From: Williamsia muralis
GTDB taxonomy: Bacteria > Actinomycetota > Actinomycetes > Mycobacteriales > Mycobacteriaceae
Assembly: GCF_002735905.1 (NCBI RefSeq)
Contig: NZ_PEBD01000008.1
Coordinates: 248,001-312,000 of the forward strand
Direction: 5' to 3'
DNA length: 64,000 bases
Part shown: one piece after another, positions 1 to 9,080 of the stretch
Position numbering within the stretch: position 1 is the stretch's first letter
How the letters are laid out: every line of letters starts with the position of its first letter
Translations under genes and position numbers: made by a program
Notes under the pieces: model-generated
The model's input: the letters and a program-made list of their open reading frames with translations, nothing else
What the model was told of the DNA's origin: nothing
Databases searched by the model: none

Positions 1-803
1 GTCGACACATTGGTCCCGAAGGAGTAGCCGTTGGGGTGTGGGTCCGGGATGGCTGCATCCGCGGGTGGCGGCAACGAGGTGTTCTTCAGTCCCAGTGGCT
101 CGAAGATCCTCTCGGCGAACGCCTCCGATGCAGTCTTCCCGGTGAGCTGTTCGATCAACAACCCCAGAAGGACGATGTTGGTGTTGCAGTAGTCGAACCG
201 TGCACCCGGTTCGAACTGCACCTCGTGAGAGAAGGCGATATCGAGGAGTTCCTGCGGCCTCCACACCTTGCCCGGATCAGCGTCAAGAGTCGCGTTGAAG
301 CCGGGGTCGAGGGTGTAGCTGTAGAGCCCGCTGCGCATCTCCGACAGCTGGGCCACGGTGATGCGATCGCCGTTCGGGACCCCGGGAATGTACTTCCCGA
401 TCGGGTCATCCAGCGCGAGTTTGCCTTCCTGCACCAGTTGCAGGATCACCGTCGACGTCATCGTCTTGGTGTTGCTCCCGACCCGGAAATGGTCGTCGAC
501 GGCCATCGGTTCGTTCGCTCCGATGGTGCGCGTACCGAACGCACGGGACCAGTCACCGTGCCCGGGCCAGCTGACCATCACCACCGAACCGGGGATGACG
601 TTGTCCGCCATGGTCTTCTCGATGAGCGGCGTCAAGGTCGCGGCGAACTCCGGCGGGGCCGAAGTGGGACTCGTGGCTGACGTGGAACCGGCGGGCGTAG
701 ATGCCGATGACTGTGAATTGCTGTCGGTGGAAGTGCTGCACGCTGTGGCTATGACGCACACCGCGACGAGTGAAGTTCCCATGAGCTTGCCGGCACGAAT
801 CAT
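1..803 (-). CDS. Serine hydrolase (beta-lactamase/D-Ala-D-Ala carboxypeptidase family), C-terminus off window
   Basis: A leftward reading frame runs off the window edge; 267 residues are visible. The N-terminus is a lipoprotein signal ending in an ATAC lipobox followed by a Ser/Thr-rich linker, so the protein is probably anchored outside the membrane. The class C beta-lactamase/DD-peptidase motifs are visible: SNTK (SxxK nucleophile) about 100 residues in, and YCN (YxN) about 100 residues later. Family members hydrolyse peptides, esters or beta-lactams; the substrate cannot be read here. The start is ATG at 803, just ahead of the signal peptide. It is separated from the neighbouring dehydrogenase operon by about 100 bp. 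Confidence 0.85.
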   Translation of the reverse strand, partial: MIRAGKLMGTSLVAVCVIATACSTSTDSNSQSSASTPAGSTSATSPTSAPPEFAATLTPLIEKTMADNVIPGSVVMVSWPGHGDWSRAFGTRTIGANEPMAVDDHFRVGSNTKTMTSTVILQLVQEGKLALDDPIGKYIPGVPNGDRITVAQLSEMRSGLYSYTLDPGFNATLDADPGKVWRPQELLDIAFSHEVQFEPGARFDYCNTNIVLLGLLIEQLTGKTASEAFAERIFEPLGLKNTSLPPPADAAIPDPHPNGYSFGTNVS

Positions 804-906
804 CTGCGTCTCTCATCCAGGTCGAATCATCGGGAGACTACCTGGTGTTGCACGATTCCACGCCGGAACCCTGGTGAATTGTCTGCGCTCACCACCGCGA
901 TGGGTG

Positions 907-1953
907 TTACCTCTTGGGATCGACCAAGACCTTTGCATGCCGACTCTGGCCCGAATCGAGTTCGGCGAACATGGGTACCAGCTCATCGAGGCCGATGGTG
1001 CCCGTGTGCAGGGATCGCACATCCACCCGGCCGGCGGCGATCAGTGTCATGGCGCCGAGGAAGTCCTCATGCGAATACGCCAGGGAACCGATCACCGTCA
1101 GCTCTCGGCTCTGCCAGTCTCCGTAGCTCACCGAGGAATTGGTGCCCGGGTAGCCCAACAGTGCCAATGTGCCGCCCCGGCGGACCAGTTCGGCAGACGG
1201 TTGCAACAGATCGGCCACGCCGGTGCACTCGAAAAGCACGTCTGCACCGAGTCCATCAGTGGCCTCGGCGAGCAGTGCCCTCAGATCGCTGGGCTCGACC
1301 ACCTCGGTGAAGCCCAGATCGACGGCCGCCGAGCGTCGAGCGGGCGAAGGCTCGCTCACGATGATCCTGCCGGCACCCGCCACCCTCGCATGCTGGGCGG
1401 TGAGCAGACCGATCGGTCCCGCTCCCTGCACCACCACGGCGGCGCCGAGGCGAATAGCAGCGCGTTTGACCGCGTGGAAGGTGACTGTGGCCGGCTCCAT
1501 CAGGGCCGCCTCCTCGTCGGAGATCGTGTCCGGGATCGGAATGGCCCTGCGCGCAGATACTTTGAGCTTGGTCGCGAACCCGCCGTGCGCAGGGGCGTCG
1601 TCGGTGATCCCGTTGGCCTCGGCGAACGCAAGGTCGCAGTGAGCCGCATACCCGGCGCGACATTGAGCGCACTGGCCACACGCCGGCCCGACACCGGCGA
1701 CCACACGTTGCCCGACCGAGAGTCCGGTGACCTCCTCACCGACTGCGCTGATCGTTCCCATCCACTCGTGTCCGAAGACGGCAGGCGGCAGGCCGGCGGA
1801 TGCGTAGCCGTGAGTATCGGTGGCGCAGATGCCGCAGTAGCCGATGTCCACGACCACGCCGTTCGGCGCTGGGACCGGGTCGGCCTCCAGCGCGGTTTCT
1901 GCTGTCTGCGGCGCCACCATGTGTACGTATTTGTTCTGTCCGTCGGTAGCCAT
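907..1953 (-). CDS. Zinc-dependent MDR alcohol dehydrogenase
   Basis: 348-residue medium-chain dehydrogenase/reductase. The catalytic zinc ligands are in GYCGICATDTH near residue 40 and GHEW near residue 65. A four-cysteine structural zinc lobe follows (CGQCAQCRAGYAAHC, about 95-110), then a Rossmann nucleotide-binding motif (GAGPIG). It probably oxidises a secondary alcohol or polyol with NAD(P). The ATG at 1953 follows GTGAGGAGC, which overlaps the stop of the upstream LLM gene, so the two are translationally coupled; a GTG at 1962 is a less likely start. It is the last gene of the ABC-importer operon, which suggests it acts on the imported compound. Confidence 0.9.
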   Translation of the reverse strand: MATDGQNKYVHMVAPQTAETALEADPVPAPNGVVVDIGYCGICATDTHGYASAGLPPAVFGHEWMGTISAVGEEVTGLSVGQRVVAGVGPACGQCAQCRAGYAAHCDLAFAEANGITDDAPAHGGFATKLKVSARRAIPIPDTISDEEAALMEPATVTFHAVKRAAIRLGAAVVVQGAGPIGLLTAQHARVAGAGRIIVSEPSPARRSAAVDLGFTEVVEPSDLRALLAEATDGLGADVLFECTGVADLLQPSAELVRRGGTLALLGYPGTNSSVSYGDWQSRELTVIGSLAYSHEDFLGAMTLIAAGRVDVRSLHTGTIGLDELVPMFAELDSGQSRHAKVLVDPKR

Positions 1954-1958
1954 GCTCC

Positions 1959-2933
1959 TCACTTCCCGCTCATGCGCTCGACCACGGGCGCAAACTGTTC
2001 GTAAGCCCTATCACCGATCGTAAAGTAGGAGAATCCGAACTCCTCGCGACGTTGTTCGAGCTGCTCACAGATGTCATCGACCGACCCGACGAGAGCATGC
2101 GGAAATGCCCGGAGCTCGGCTCGGTTGAAGCCGGTGCGATCGATCAGGGCCTTTTCGGTGACGTCGGTCTTGCCCTCGATCGCCACGAAATACGCGCCGG
2201 TCTCGATCTCGATGTCTCCGAACCGATCGCCGGCGCCGTCCCGAACCCAGTCCATCTTCTTGTGGGTCTCTTCGACGGTGGAGGTGAGCACACTGTCCGA
2301 ACCCAGGACACCCGAACGGTTGTTGAAGTTGATGCTCGCGATGTCGGCGGTCCTACCGGCAAGCGTCAGGACCCGGCGAGCGCCGCCTCCGACCATGATC
2401 GGGGGCGCGGTCTCGGGTACGGGCAGCGGAGCGAACCCCGCTGCCTTGACGATCTTGCCGTCCACGTCGATCTGTTCGCCGCGGAACTGCTGGGCGATGA
2501 GTTCGATCGTCTCCTCGAGACGGTCCACCCGGGACCCCGCCGAAGGGAAATCGATACCCATGGCTTCGTATTCGGCCCCGAGCCATCCCGCTCCCAGCCC
2601 GATCTCGATCCGGTCGGGCGCGAACATCGCAAGCGTTGCAGCCTCTTTGGCCAGCACAACCGGTTCGTGGTAGCTGGTGCAGAACATTCGGCACCCCACC
2701 TTCAGGGTCTCGGTCACCTCGGCCGCCACGGCCATGCTCGTGATCGGGGCCATCGTCACCGGCCGATGGCCGGTGGGGTCCAGAGCAGCGCCTGGTCCGA
2801 TGTAGTGATCTGAGACATGTAGCGCCGAGTAGCCCATGTCCTCGACCTTGTGGGCCACATCGCGCCACTCCTTGCCAGTGTTCGCGCGGTAAACCTGCGC
2901 AGCGAAGCGAAACGGGCGGATCTGATGTGTCAT
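1959..2933 (-). CDS. LLM-class F420-dependent oxidoreductase
   Basis: 324-residue luciferase-like monooxygenase-superfamily protein. The N-terminal FRFAAQVY strand and the GLGAGWLGAEYEAMGI segment after the barrel centre are typical of the F420-using subgroup found in mycobacteria and relatives. Family members transfer hydride between reduced F420 (or FMN) and an organic substrate; the substrate is unknown. The frame stays open far upstream, but the start is ATG at 2933, preceded by GTGGAAG and matching the usual N-terminus; the upstream extension is low-complexity Arg/Ser-rich shadow. Its stop overlaps the ribosome-binding region of the downstream dehydrogenase. Confidence 0.88.
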   Translation of the reverse strand: MTHQIRPFRFAAQVYRANTGKEWRDVAHKVEDMGYSALHVSDHYIGPGAALDPTGHRPVTMAPITSMAVAAEVTETLKVGCRMFCTSYHEPVVLAKEAATLAMFAPDRIEIGLGAGWLGAEYEAMGIDFPSAGSRVDRLEETIELIAQQFRGEQIDVDGKIVKAAGFAPLPVPETAPPIMVGGGARRVLTLAGRTADIASINFNNRSGVLGSDSVLTSTVEETHKKMDWVRDGAGDRFGDIEIETGAYFVAIEGKTDVTEKALIDRTGFNRAELRAFPHALVGSVDDICEQLEQRREEFGFSYFTIGDRAYEQFAPVVERMSGK

Positions 2934-3012
2934 GACTTCCACTTTCGTCCTGTTGTATGTCTTTGTCGCCGGGATGGGGCCGATGGACTGATCGATCGCC
3001 GGGCGGTTCCGA

Positions 3013-3870
3013 TCAGCGGCCCGCCGCCGCCGTCCGGTCGAGGTCCTCGAGGAGATCGCGAGCGGCGGCACCCAGCTCGTCCGCCCAACCACGGGGATCG
3101 ACGGCGCCACGGTCAGACGGCGCCTCGACACTGATCGCGGCCGTCGGCGGCAATGCGCGGACCAGATCGACCAACGGCAGAACACCCTGACCGGGCGCCA
3201 GCCGGTGCTGGCGCGCTTCGGTGATCGCTGCGTTCTCATCCGTGGCCGGTTCGGCCGAAAGTGCGTCGCACAATTGACAATAGGGGAACAGGTCAGGCGA
3301 CTGCCTTGCGATGTCGTCGATCGGCGTGCCGGCCCGGGCAACGTGCAACGCATCGAGCAGGATGCCCGGGCCGCCGTCACCCGCGTCGGCCAGGAAGCGA
3401 GCCGCGGCATCCATGTCGCGGACGGCGCTGAAGATCATCGGTTCGAGGCAGCACCGCAGACCGTGGTCGGCTGCAGCAGAAGCGAGTTCACCGAACAGCG
3501 TGGTCGCCCGCTGGTAATCGTCGTCGAGAACGGTGACGAGCAGATACGACGCCGACAAAGCCTGTCCGGCCTCGAGCACATGTATCCAGTCCTCGCGCGA
3601 GCTGCCCGGATGCAGTTTGATCACCTCGGCGTCGAGGACACGCATTCCGTTGTCGTGCAACGCCTGCCGGGTGTCGCGGAGAAGAGCCGAACCCTCCAGC
3701 AACTGGAACCCGCGGTCTCGTGGTGTCTGTGCCACCCGGAGTCCGACTGCGTTGAACCCCGCCGCCGCGGCGTTCTCGATGAACTGGGGCGGCGGCACCT
3801 GAATCGCCGAGAGGTGTGACAACGACAGGATTCGTTGCTGTGGAGACTGTTCCATTCGGGTTCCGATCAT
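3013..3870 (-). CDS. Sugar phosphate isomerase/epimerase-like TIM barrel protein
   Basis: About 285 residues of the xylose-isomerase-like TIM barrel family (AP endonuclease 2 superfamily). Metal-binding strand residues are visible in ...CCLEPM and ILLDALH, and the C-terminal ISVEAPS strand provides another acidic ligand. Members include inosose dehydratases, IolE/IolI-type isomerases and 3-keto-sugar enzymes. The position between an ABC sugar-binding protein and two oxidoreductases supports action on a sugar, cyclitol or related polyhydroxy compound. The start is uncertain between ATG 3870 and ATG 3855; an in-frame extension to 3936 looks non-coding. Confidence 0.8.
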   Translation of the reverse strand: MIGTRMEQSPQQRILSLSHLSAIQVPPPQFIENAAAAGFNAVGLRVAQTPRDRGFQLLEGSALLRDTRQALHDNGMRVLDAEVIKLHPGSSREDWIHVLEAGQALSASYLLVTVLDDDYQRATTLFGELASAAADHGLRCCLEPMIFSAVRDMDAAARFLADAGDGGPGILLDALHVARAGTPIDDIARQSPDLFPYCQLCDALSAEPATDENAAITEARQHRLAPGQGVLPLVDLVRALPPTAAISVEAPSDRGAVDPRGWADELGAAARDLLEDLDRTAAAGR

Positions 3871-3947
3871 TCGGGGTGGCTCACCGATGGCGCGGAAGTG
3901 CCCGGGGCATGGTGCTCGCCCCGGGCAGTTCCTCACCTACGCAGAGA

Positions 3948-5072
3948 TCACTTCTTCCAGAGGGCCTTGAACTGGTCCTGGTAGTCGGCGACTCCGACAT
4001 AGAAGCCGGTCTTGTCGTCGATCACCGCCGATCCGATGTTGTCCTTGTTGAGGAGTTGGGTCGGCAGGAACGCATCGTCGGCGGGCGCCAGGTCGTCGCC
4101 GTTGAACGAGCGGGCCAGCATGTCCAGCACGCGCCACCCGAGGATCTGCACCGGGAAACCGACCCACACGCTGTTGTCACCGTCTTCGAGCGACTTCAGG
4201 TTGTCCGGTGTGGGGGTCTGACCGGCAAAGGTCACCTGGTCTTGCAGGCCGGCACCTCGTAGTGCCGCGTCCACACCGAGCACGAGGTCGCCGAACGAGA
4301 AGACCGCGTAGTTGATGTTCGGATCTCGCTGCAGCGTGCTGACCACGCTCTGAGGGGTCTTGGTACCGAGGTCGGTGACCTGCTGATTGACCATCTCCAC
4401 CTTGCAGCCCGGGCACTGCGCCTTCATCTGCGCGGTGAAGGCATCGGTGAAGACGTTGAGGATCGGGTAATCGGTGATCGTGAAGACCGCGACGTTCGCG
4501 TCGCCTTCACTGTCGACGACAACCTGACTGGCAACCATCTTTCCCCACTCCTGCACCTGCGCAGTTCCATCCAAGGATGTGGAGATCACGCCGGGGATCG
4601 GCTCGTCACCGACACTGTCGGCGATCACGGTGATCCCGGCCGCCTTCGCGGACTCGATCTGCTTGCTCAGCATCGACACCGGGGTGCCCGAGAAGTGGAT
4701 GGCATCCGGCTTCAGCGCAATGGCCTGATCCATCGCCTTGGGTGCGGCCTCTGCGTCGGTTCCCATGATGATCCGCTGGTACCGCCAGCCGAGCAGATCG
4801 GCAGCCTGCTGGATGGCGTCGTCCTTGGCACTCGAGATCGGTTGTGGGGTCTCGATGCTGATGACGTATTTGCCCGCTTCGGGGGCTTTGCTCAGCGGGG
4901 TGTCGAGCACGAGGTTGGTCGGCGCAGCCTCGTACTGATCGGTCACAGCCTGCGCGGCGGCGATGTCCGCCGGCTGGCTGGAGCCGCCGTCGTCGCTGCT
5001 GCTACACGCGGTGGCGAACAGACTCGCGGAGACAACGGCAACGAACGCCTTTGTCCAGGTTGTCGTTTTCAC
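3948..5072 (-). CDS. ABC transporter substrate-binding lipoprotein (sugar type)
   Basis: 374 residues. A signal peptide with a FATAC lipobox (Cys about 23) and an SSS/GG linker precede a periplasmic-binding-protein type 1 fold of the RbsB-like kind, with the repeated alternation typical of these two-lobed receptors (for example FSGTPVSMLSKQIESAKAAG). It would capture the ligand outside the membrane and deliver it to the permease and ATPase encoded upstream in the same operon. The ligand cannot be inferred reliably; ribose/galactose-family receptors bind pentoses, hexoses, cyclitols and autoinducer-2. Confidence 0.9.
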   Translation of the reverse strand: MKTTTWTKAFVAVVSASLFATACSSSDDGGSSQPADIAAAQAVTDQYEAAPTNLVLDTPLSKAPEAGKYVISIETPQPISSAKDDAIQQAADLLGWRYQRIIMGTDAEAAPKAMDQAIALKPDAIHFSGTPVSMLSKQIESAKAAGITVIADSVGDEPIPGVISTSLDGTAQVQEWGKMVASQVVVDSEGDANVAVFTITDYPILNVFTDAFTAQMKAQCPGCKVEMVNQQVTDLGTKTPQSVVSTLQRDPNINYAVFSFGDLVLGVDAALRGAGLQDQVTFAGQTPTPDNLKSLEDGDNSVWVGFPVQILGWRVLDMLARSFNGDDLAPADDAFLPTQLLNKDNIGSAVIDDKTGFYVGVADYQDQFKALWKK

Positions 5073-5135
5073 ATGGATTCCTTTCGAGGGGTGGCCGATA
5101 GGCCGGGTGGAGAAGACGTTTCGAGACCGGGCCCG

Positions 5136-6158
5136 TCAGGCGCGACGGGCGGTGCGGGCCGCCAGGGCGACGGCGACGATGAGGGCGAGACCGTTGAAGA
5201 GGTCGTTGACGTAGCTGGGCGCACCTGCGAGCTGCAACCCCTTGACGCCCGTGGCCAGGAGGTAGATGGCGATCAGCGTGCCGAGCACGTTGACTCTTCC
5301 GGCCCTGATCTGAGTGGAACCGAGGAACACCGCGGAGAACGCCGGCAATAGATAGGAGGGTCCGATGTCAGGGGCGGCGGTCCCCAGTTTGGCAGCCAGG
5401 ATGACGCCGGTGAGGGCAGCGACGGTCGCCGAGGTGACCAACGCGCCGAACATGATCCGTTCCACCCGCAGTCCGGCGAGCCTGGCCGCCTGGCGATTGC
5501 CACCGGTGGCGTACAGGTACCGGCCGAGGGGAGTCTTTTCCAAGATCACGTACATCACGGCGGCGACGGCGATCATGTAGAAGAACGGAAGGGGTAGTCC
5601 GAGGAAGGGCTTGCTGCCCAGATCGAGGAAGCCGTCGGTGAAGCCCTCGGTGATCTGCTTTCCGTCGGTGACCCAATACGTGCCTGCCAGAAGGATGCTC
5701 GACATACCAAGGGTCGCGATGAAGGAGTCGACGTTGAGTTTGACCACCACGAACCCGTTGACCGCACCGATCAGGGCCCCGCAGAGCAACGTGGTGATGA
5801 TCGCGATCGGTGCACTGATCCCCTTGGACAGCTGGTACGAGACCATCGCCACCGAGAAGCCCATCACGCCGGCTATCGAGAGGTCGAAGACTCCCGCCGC
5901 CAGGGGAACAATCAATCCGATCGCCAACATCGCGGTGATCGCCTGGTCGCCGGCGATGATCCGGAAGTTGCCCTCGGTCATGAACGTGTCGGGGATCCAG
6001 ATCGCGAACAACACGATGATGGCAACCCAGACATAGATTCCGCTGAACCGGTCGAGTCCCAAGTTGATCTTGCGTCTGCCGCGCCCCGCTTGGTGACCGC
6101 CCGTGGGTGGTGGACCCTTCGGTGATGTCGCCGTCTCTTCAGGGGATTGTGTTGTCAT
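5136..6158 (-). CDS. ABC transporter permease (RbsC/BPD_transp_2 family)
   Basis: 340 residues with a hydrophilic cytoplasmic N-terminus of about 30 residues, followed by eight to ten hydrophobic helices. The segments AAGVFDLSIAGVMGFS and GALIGAVNGFVVVKLNVDSFIATLG carry the conserved loops of the ribose-type permease family that contact the ATPase. It forms the membrane channel, probably as a homodimer, with the double-domain ATPase encoded just upstream and the lipoprotein just downstream. The gaps to its neighbours are about 105 and 63 bp, consistent with one transcript. Confidence 0.92.
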   Translation of the reverse strand: MTTQSPEETATSPKGPPPTGGHQAGRGRRKINLGLDRFSGIYVWVAIIVLFAIWIPDTFMTEGNFRIIAGDQAITAMLAIGLIVPLAAGVFDLSIAGVMGFSVAMVSYQLSKGISAPIAIITTLLCGALIGAVNGFVVVKLNVDSFIATLGMSSILLAGTYWVTDGKQITEGFTDGFLDLGSKPFLGLPLPFFYMIAVAAVMYVILEKTPLGRYLYATGGNRQAARLAGLRVERIMFGALVTSATVAALTGVILAAKLGTAAPDIGPSYLLPAFSAVFLGSTQIRAGRVNVLGTLIAIYLLATGVKGLQLAGAPSYVNDLFNGLALIVAVALAARTARRA

Positions 6159-6263
6159 GGTGTTCCTTTCACCGAAGTGGTGCCCGGAGGTAGAGGAGAT
6201 GTCGCTGCGGCGGATCGGGCATCAGGTCCGCTGCGATGCCGCGAGACGGCGGCCGCGGAGGGC

Positions 6264-7784
6264 TCAGGATTCGGCGAGTACGGGTTTCTTGAGAGTGGAG
6301 GCGGTCAGTCGATCGGGGTCGATGCGGGGCCGGCGCAGATCGTCCACGACCCGTCCTGCGGAAAGCACGATCACGCGGTCGCACAGCCTCGTCAGCTCGC
6401 CGTGGTCGGTGGACACCACCAGGACGGCGGCACCCTTCTCCGCGGCGTCGTCGATCAGCGCGTGGATGTCGGCCTTGGCGCCGATGTCGACGCCCTGGGT
6501 CGGCTCGTCGAGCAGCAATACCCGCGGATTGCGCCGCAGCCAGCGTGCCAGCATGACCTTCTGCTGGTTGCCGCCGCTGAGGGTGCCGAGGGCCCGCTCG
6601 GTGTCACCGGCCGGACGAACTCCGAGACGTTCGAGCCACGTTGCCACATCGGACTTCTCACGTCCTGCACGGAGCCAGCCACCGCTGGTGTACGCCCACG
6701 GGTCGGCCACGGACACGTTCTCGCGCAACGATGCGGCCGCGAACGCGGCGTTGCTCAGACGTTCCGCGGGAACACAGCCCATCCCTGCCGACATCGCGAG
6801 ATCGGGACGGCCCTGCTCGACGACGTTGCCGTCGATCGTCACCACGCCTGCACGACTCTCGCCGCCGAACAGCGCCGGGACGATGTGTTCGCGGCCCGAC
6901 CCGGTGATCCCGGCGATTCCGAGGACCTCTCCGGGATGGATCGCAAAGCTGAGCTCGTGTGCGGCACCACAGGTGAGCGCGTCGACCTCGAGCGCAGGCG
7001 CTCCGGCATGCGTTGTCTCTTCGGGCTCGGCGAGGAACTCCTCGACTCGGCGGCCGATCATCAGTTCCACGAGACCGGGTTCATCGAGCCCCTCGAGAGG
7101 TCGCGTGGTCACGACTCTGCCGTCGCGCATCACGGTCACGCTGTCGCACAGCGAGAACACCTCTCCGAGGTGGTGCGAAACAAACAGTACGGCCACACCG
7201 CGGTCGCGGATCTTGCGGACCAGCTCGAACAAGCGAACCGCCTCGGCCGCAGGCAGATTGGCGGTCGGTTCGTCGAGCACGAGGATGTGGGTGTCGCCAC
7301 TGCGTCCCTGAACAGCGCGTGCGACGGCCAGCATGGTCCGCTCGCTCATCGTGAGCGCACCGGCCAGCTTCTTGAGGTTCAGGTCGAACCCGAGTTCTGC
7401 GAGCGCTTCTTTGGCCTGGGCCCGTTCTGCGCGATTGTCGATGGTGCCGACAGCAGTGCGCTTGTAGCCGTGACCCAAAGCGAGGTTGTCGACGACATCC
7501 AGACTCTCGACGAGGCCCAGTTCTTGGTGGACAAAGCGCAGCCCGGCCGCCTCCCCACCACCGGGGACTCCGAGGTTCAGCTCGTTGCCCGCCACGGTGA
7601 TCTTCGCACCGTGGTCCGGATCATGGTATCCGGCAAGAACTTTGATCAATGTCGACTTACCGCACCCGTTCTGTCCCACCAGTCCACGGATTTCACCGGG
7701 GGCAAGCGAGAGATCGACACCATCGAGGGCTCGTTGGCCGCCGAAAGTTTTCGAGAGGCCGCTGATGCTGAGCGCGTCTGTCAT
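6264..7784 (-). CDS. ABC transporter ATP-binding protein, double-domain sugar type
   Basis: 506 residues with two ABC cassettes, as in RbsA/MglA/XylG. Cassette 1 has Walker A GQNGCGKST (about 37-45) and Walker B LVLDEPTAN. Cassette 2 has a degenerate Walker A (GITGSGREH), signature LSGGNQQKV and Walker B LLLDEPTQGVD. The pairing of one canonical and one degenerate cassette is normal in this family. It is the first gene of the leftward operon 7784-907. The AT-rich element at 7807-7816 lies just upstream of its start, so expression is probably shared with the other units that carry this element. Confidence 0.93.
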   Translation of the reverse strand: MTDALSISGLSKTFGGQRALDGVDLSLAPGEIRGLVGQNGCGKSTLIKVLAGYHDPDHGAKITVAGNELNLGVPGGGEAAGLRFVHQELGLVESLDVVDNLALGHGYKRTAVGTIDNRAERAQAKEALAELGFDLNLKKLAGALTMSERTMLAVARAVQGRSGDTHILVLDEPTANLPAAEAVRLFELVRKIRDRGVAVLFVSHHLGEVFSLCDSVTVMRDGRVVTTRPLEGLDEPGLVELMIGRRVEEFLAEPEETTHAGAPALEVDALTCGAAHELSFAIHPGEVLGIAGITGSGREHIVPALFGGESRAGVVTIDGNVVEQGRPDLAMSAGMGCVPAERLSNAAFAAASLRENVSVADPWAYTSGGWLRAGREKSDVATWLERLGVRPAGDTERALGTLSGGNQQKVMLARWLRRNPRVLLLDEPTQGVDIGAKADIHALIDDAAEKGAAVLVVSTDHGELTRLCDRVIVLSAGRVVDDLRRPRIDPDRLTASTLKKPVLAES

Positions 7785-7806
7785 GTTGGCCTACCTACGT
7801 GAGGAG

Positions 7807-7816
7807 AGTTACTTGA
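7807..7816. promoter_or_regulatory. Candidate shared operator, copy 1
   Basis: AGTTACTTGA sits 23-32 bp upstream of the ABC ATPase start, in a divergent intergenic region. On the leftward strand it reads TCAAGTAACT, like the copy at 10597-10607. It is unusually AT-rich for this DNA and belongs to the set described in the findings. Function is inferred, not shown. Confidence 0.45.
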
Positions 7817-8024
7817 ATATCACTTGTGTTACCTGGATCATAGTGAAGTATGTACATGGATATGTCCAGCGTTTGCTGAATTTGTTATTTTCGGCTCTGA
7901 CCGGGAGATTCATGCACACCGCGGCAACTGTCCAGCGTCAACGCCGGCAACCCGGCGCCGCTGCGGCAACAGGTATCTACAGTCAGATAGAAGTTACCGA
8001 GTGGTAAAGGAGAGGTGGCCTTCA

Positions 8025-8546
8025 GTGATCGACGTCGACCTGGGCACCGTCGTACAAATCGCCTACATGGTGGACGATGTCGCCTACGCAGCCGAGGAGT
8101 TCGCATCCCGACTCGGCGCCGGGCCATTTCTCGTGCGCCGCAACCGCATCACCGGCGCCCTGGGCCCCGATGGCGAGCCGGGCGCTTTCGACCACTCGTC
8201 CGCCTACGGCCAGTGGGGTCGCCTACAGATCGAACTGGTGCAGACCCACACCGCAGAGCCGGCGGCGTTCGCGGCCACCACCTCCATCCGGAACAGCATC
8301 CACCACGTCGCGCTCATGGTGGAGTCGTTCGCCGAGCAACAGCGTGTGTATGCGAGAACAGGTTGGCCGGCACTGCTTTCTGCGACCACCCCGAACGGAA
8401 ATGACTTCGCCTTCCACGACGCCCGACCACAGCTCGGTCACCTGGTGGAGATCTACGAGCCGCGGCCATCGATCCTGCGCCTGTATCGGACGGTTGCCGA
8501 TGCCGCCGTGAACTGGGACGGCACCGATCCCGTGCGCCAGATGTGA
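8025..8546 (+). CDS. VOC family protein (glyoxalase/epimerase-like)
   Basis: 173 residues of the vicinal-oxygen-chelate fold: two beta-alpha-beta-beta-beta units, with metal-ligand-like His in SIHHVALMV and Glu in LVEIYEP near the C-terminus. Members include methylmalonyl-CoA epimerase, glyoxalase and extradiol dioxygenase-like enzymes; which one this is cannot be said. The start is taken as GTG at 8025, downstream of AAGGAG; the frame is open to 7824 but without conserved sequence. It ends immediately next to the convergent SnoaL-like gene: the two stop codons abut inside TGATCA. Confidence 0.8.
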   Translation: MIDVDLGTVVQIAYMVDDVAYAAEEFASRLGAGPFLVRRNRITGALGPDGEPGAFDHSSAYGQWGRLQIELVQTHTAEPAAFAATTSIRNSIHHVALMVESFAEQQRVYARTGWPALLSATTPNGNDFAFHDARPQLGHLVEIYEPRPSILRLYRTVADAAVNWDGTDPVRQM

Positions 8547-9020
8547 TCAAGCGGCCGCCAGCAGTTCGGCGGCCCGGTCGCGGGCAAGTGCGAGAACTTG
8601 CGGATTCCCCGAGTTCCACAGCACCGTGAGCCGTTTGCTCCGGATCTTCCACTCTCCACCAACCCGCACCACGCCGTCGGTGTAATAGCCGCCGATCGTG
8701 AACATCGCGTCCCCGGCGGTGTTGGGCAGTACGTGCTCGGCCCGCACGTAGGAGGTCACGGTGCCCTCCTCGCCGTCGATGTCGATGTCGAGGTTCGACA
8801 GGAAGTGCTGGGATGCAGCGAGGCCCGGGAACAGCATTCGTCCGCGCTGCACCCAGTCCTCGGCGCGGAAGCGGCCTTCGTTCCCGGCGCGATAACTCGT
8901 GTAGTCGATGTCGATCTCATCGGTGAACACAGAGCGGTACAGATCCCAGTCCCGCAGGTCGATCCCCCGCGCGAATCTTGCCATCAAGCGGGTGATCTCC
9001 ACATGGGCTGTCTCGGTCAT
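8547..9020 (-). CDS. SnoaL-like / NTF2-fold protein
   Basis: 157 residues. The N-terminal helix MTETAHVEITRLMARFARGID followed by RDWDLYRSVFTDEIDIDY is the typical start of the SnoaL_4/polyketide-cyclase-like domain. In dioxygenase clusters this fold occurs as the beta subunit of Rieske enzymes, and elsewhere as dehydratases or isomerases. No Rieske alpha subunit is adjacent, so the role is open. It lies downstream of the aldehyde dehydrogenase on the same strand (60-bp gap), so the two may be co-transcribed. Confidence 0.82.
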   Translation of the reverse strand: MTETAHVEITRLMARFARGIDLRDWDLYRSVFTDEIDIDYTSYRAGNEGRFRAEDWVQRGRMLFPGLAASQHFLSNLDIDIDGEEGTVTSYVRAEHVLPNTAGDAMFTIGGYYTDGVVRVGGEWKIRSKRLTVLWNSGNPQVLALARDRAAELLAAA

Positions 9021-9080
9021 GGTCGGTTCCTTATCTACAGGTTCGTTCAGGGCATCGGGGTCGGGCGGTGCGGGAGCGGG

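Noticed and set aside
358-2004. Rightward open frame of 548 codons over the serine hydrolase and MDR dehydrogenase
   Set aside because: Both leftward genes have intact families and starts. The rightward product is low-complexity and spans two unrelated genes.
2934-3410. N-terminal extension of the LLM oxidoreductase at 1959
   Set aside because: The extension is antisense to the TIM-barrel gene and lacks conserved sequence; ATG 2933 has a ribosome-binding site and the family N-terminus.
6147-7802. Rightward open frame of 551 codons over the ABC ATPase
   Set aside because: Shadow of a gene with clear Walker and signature motifs on the other strand.
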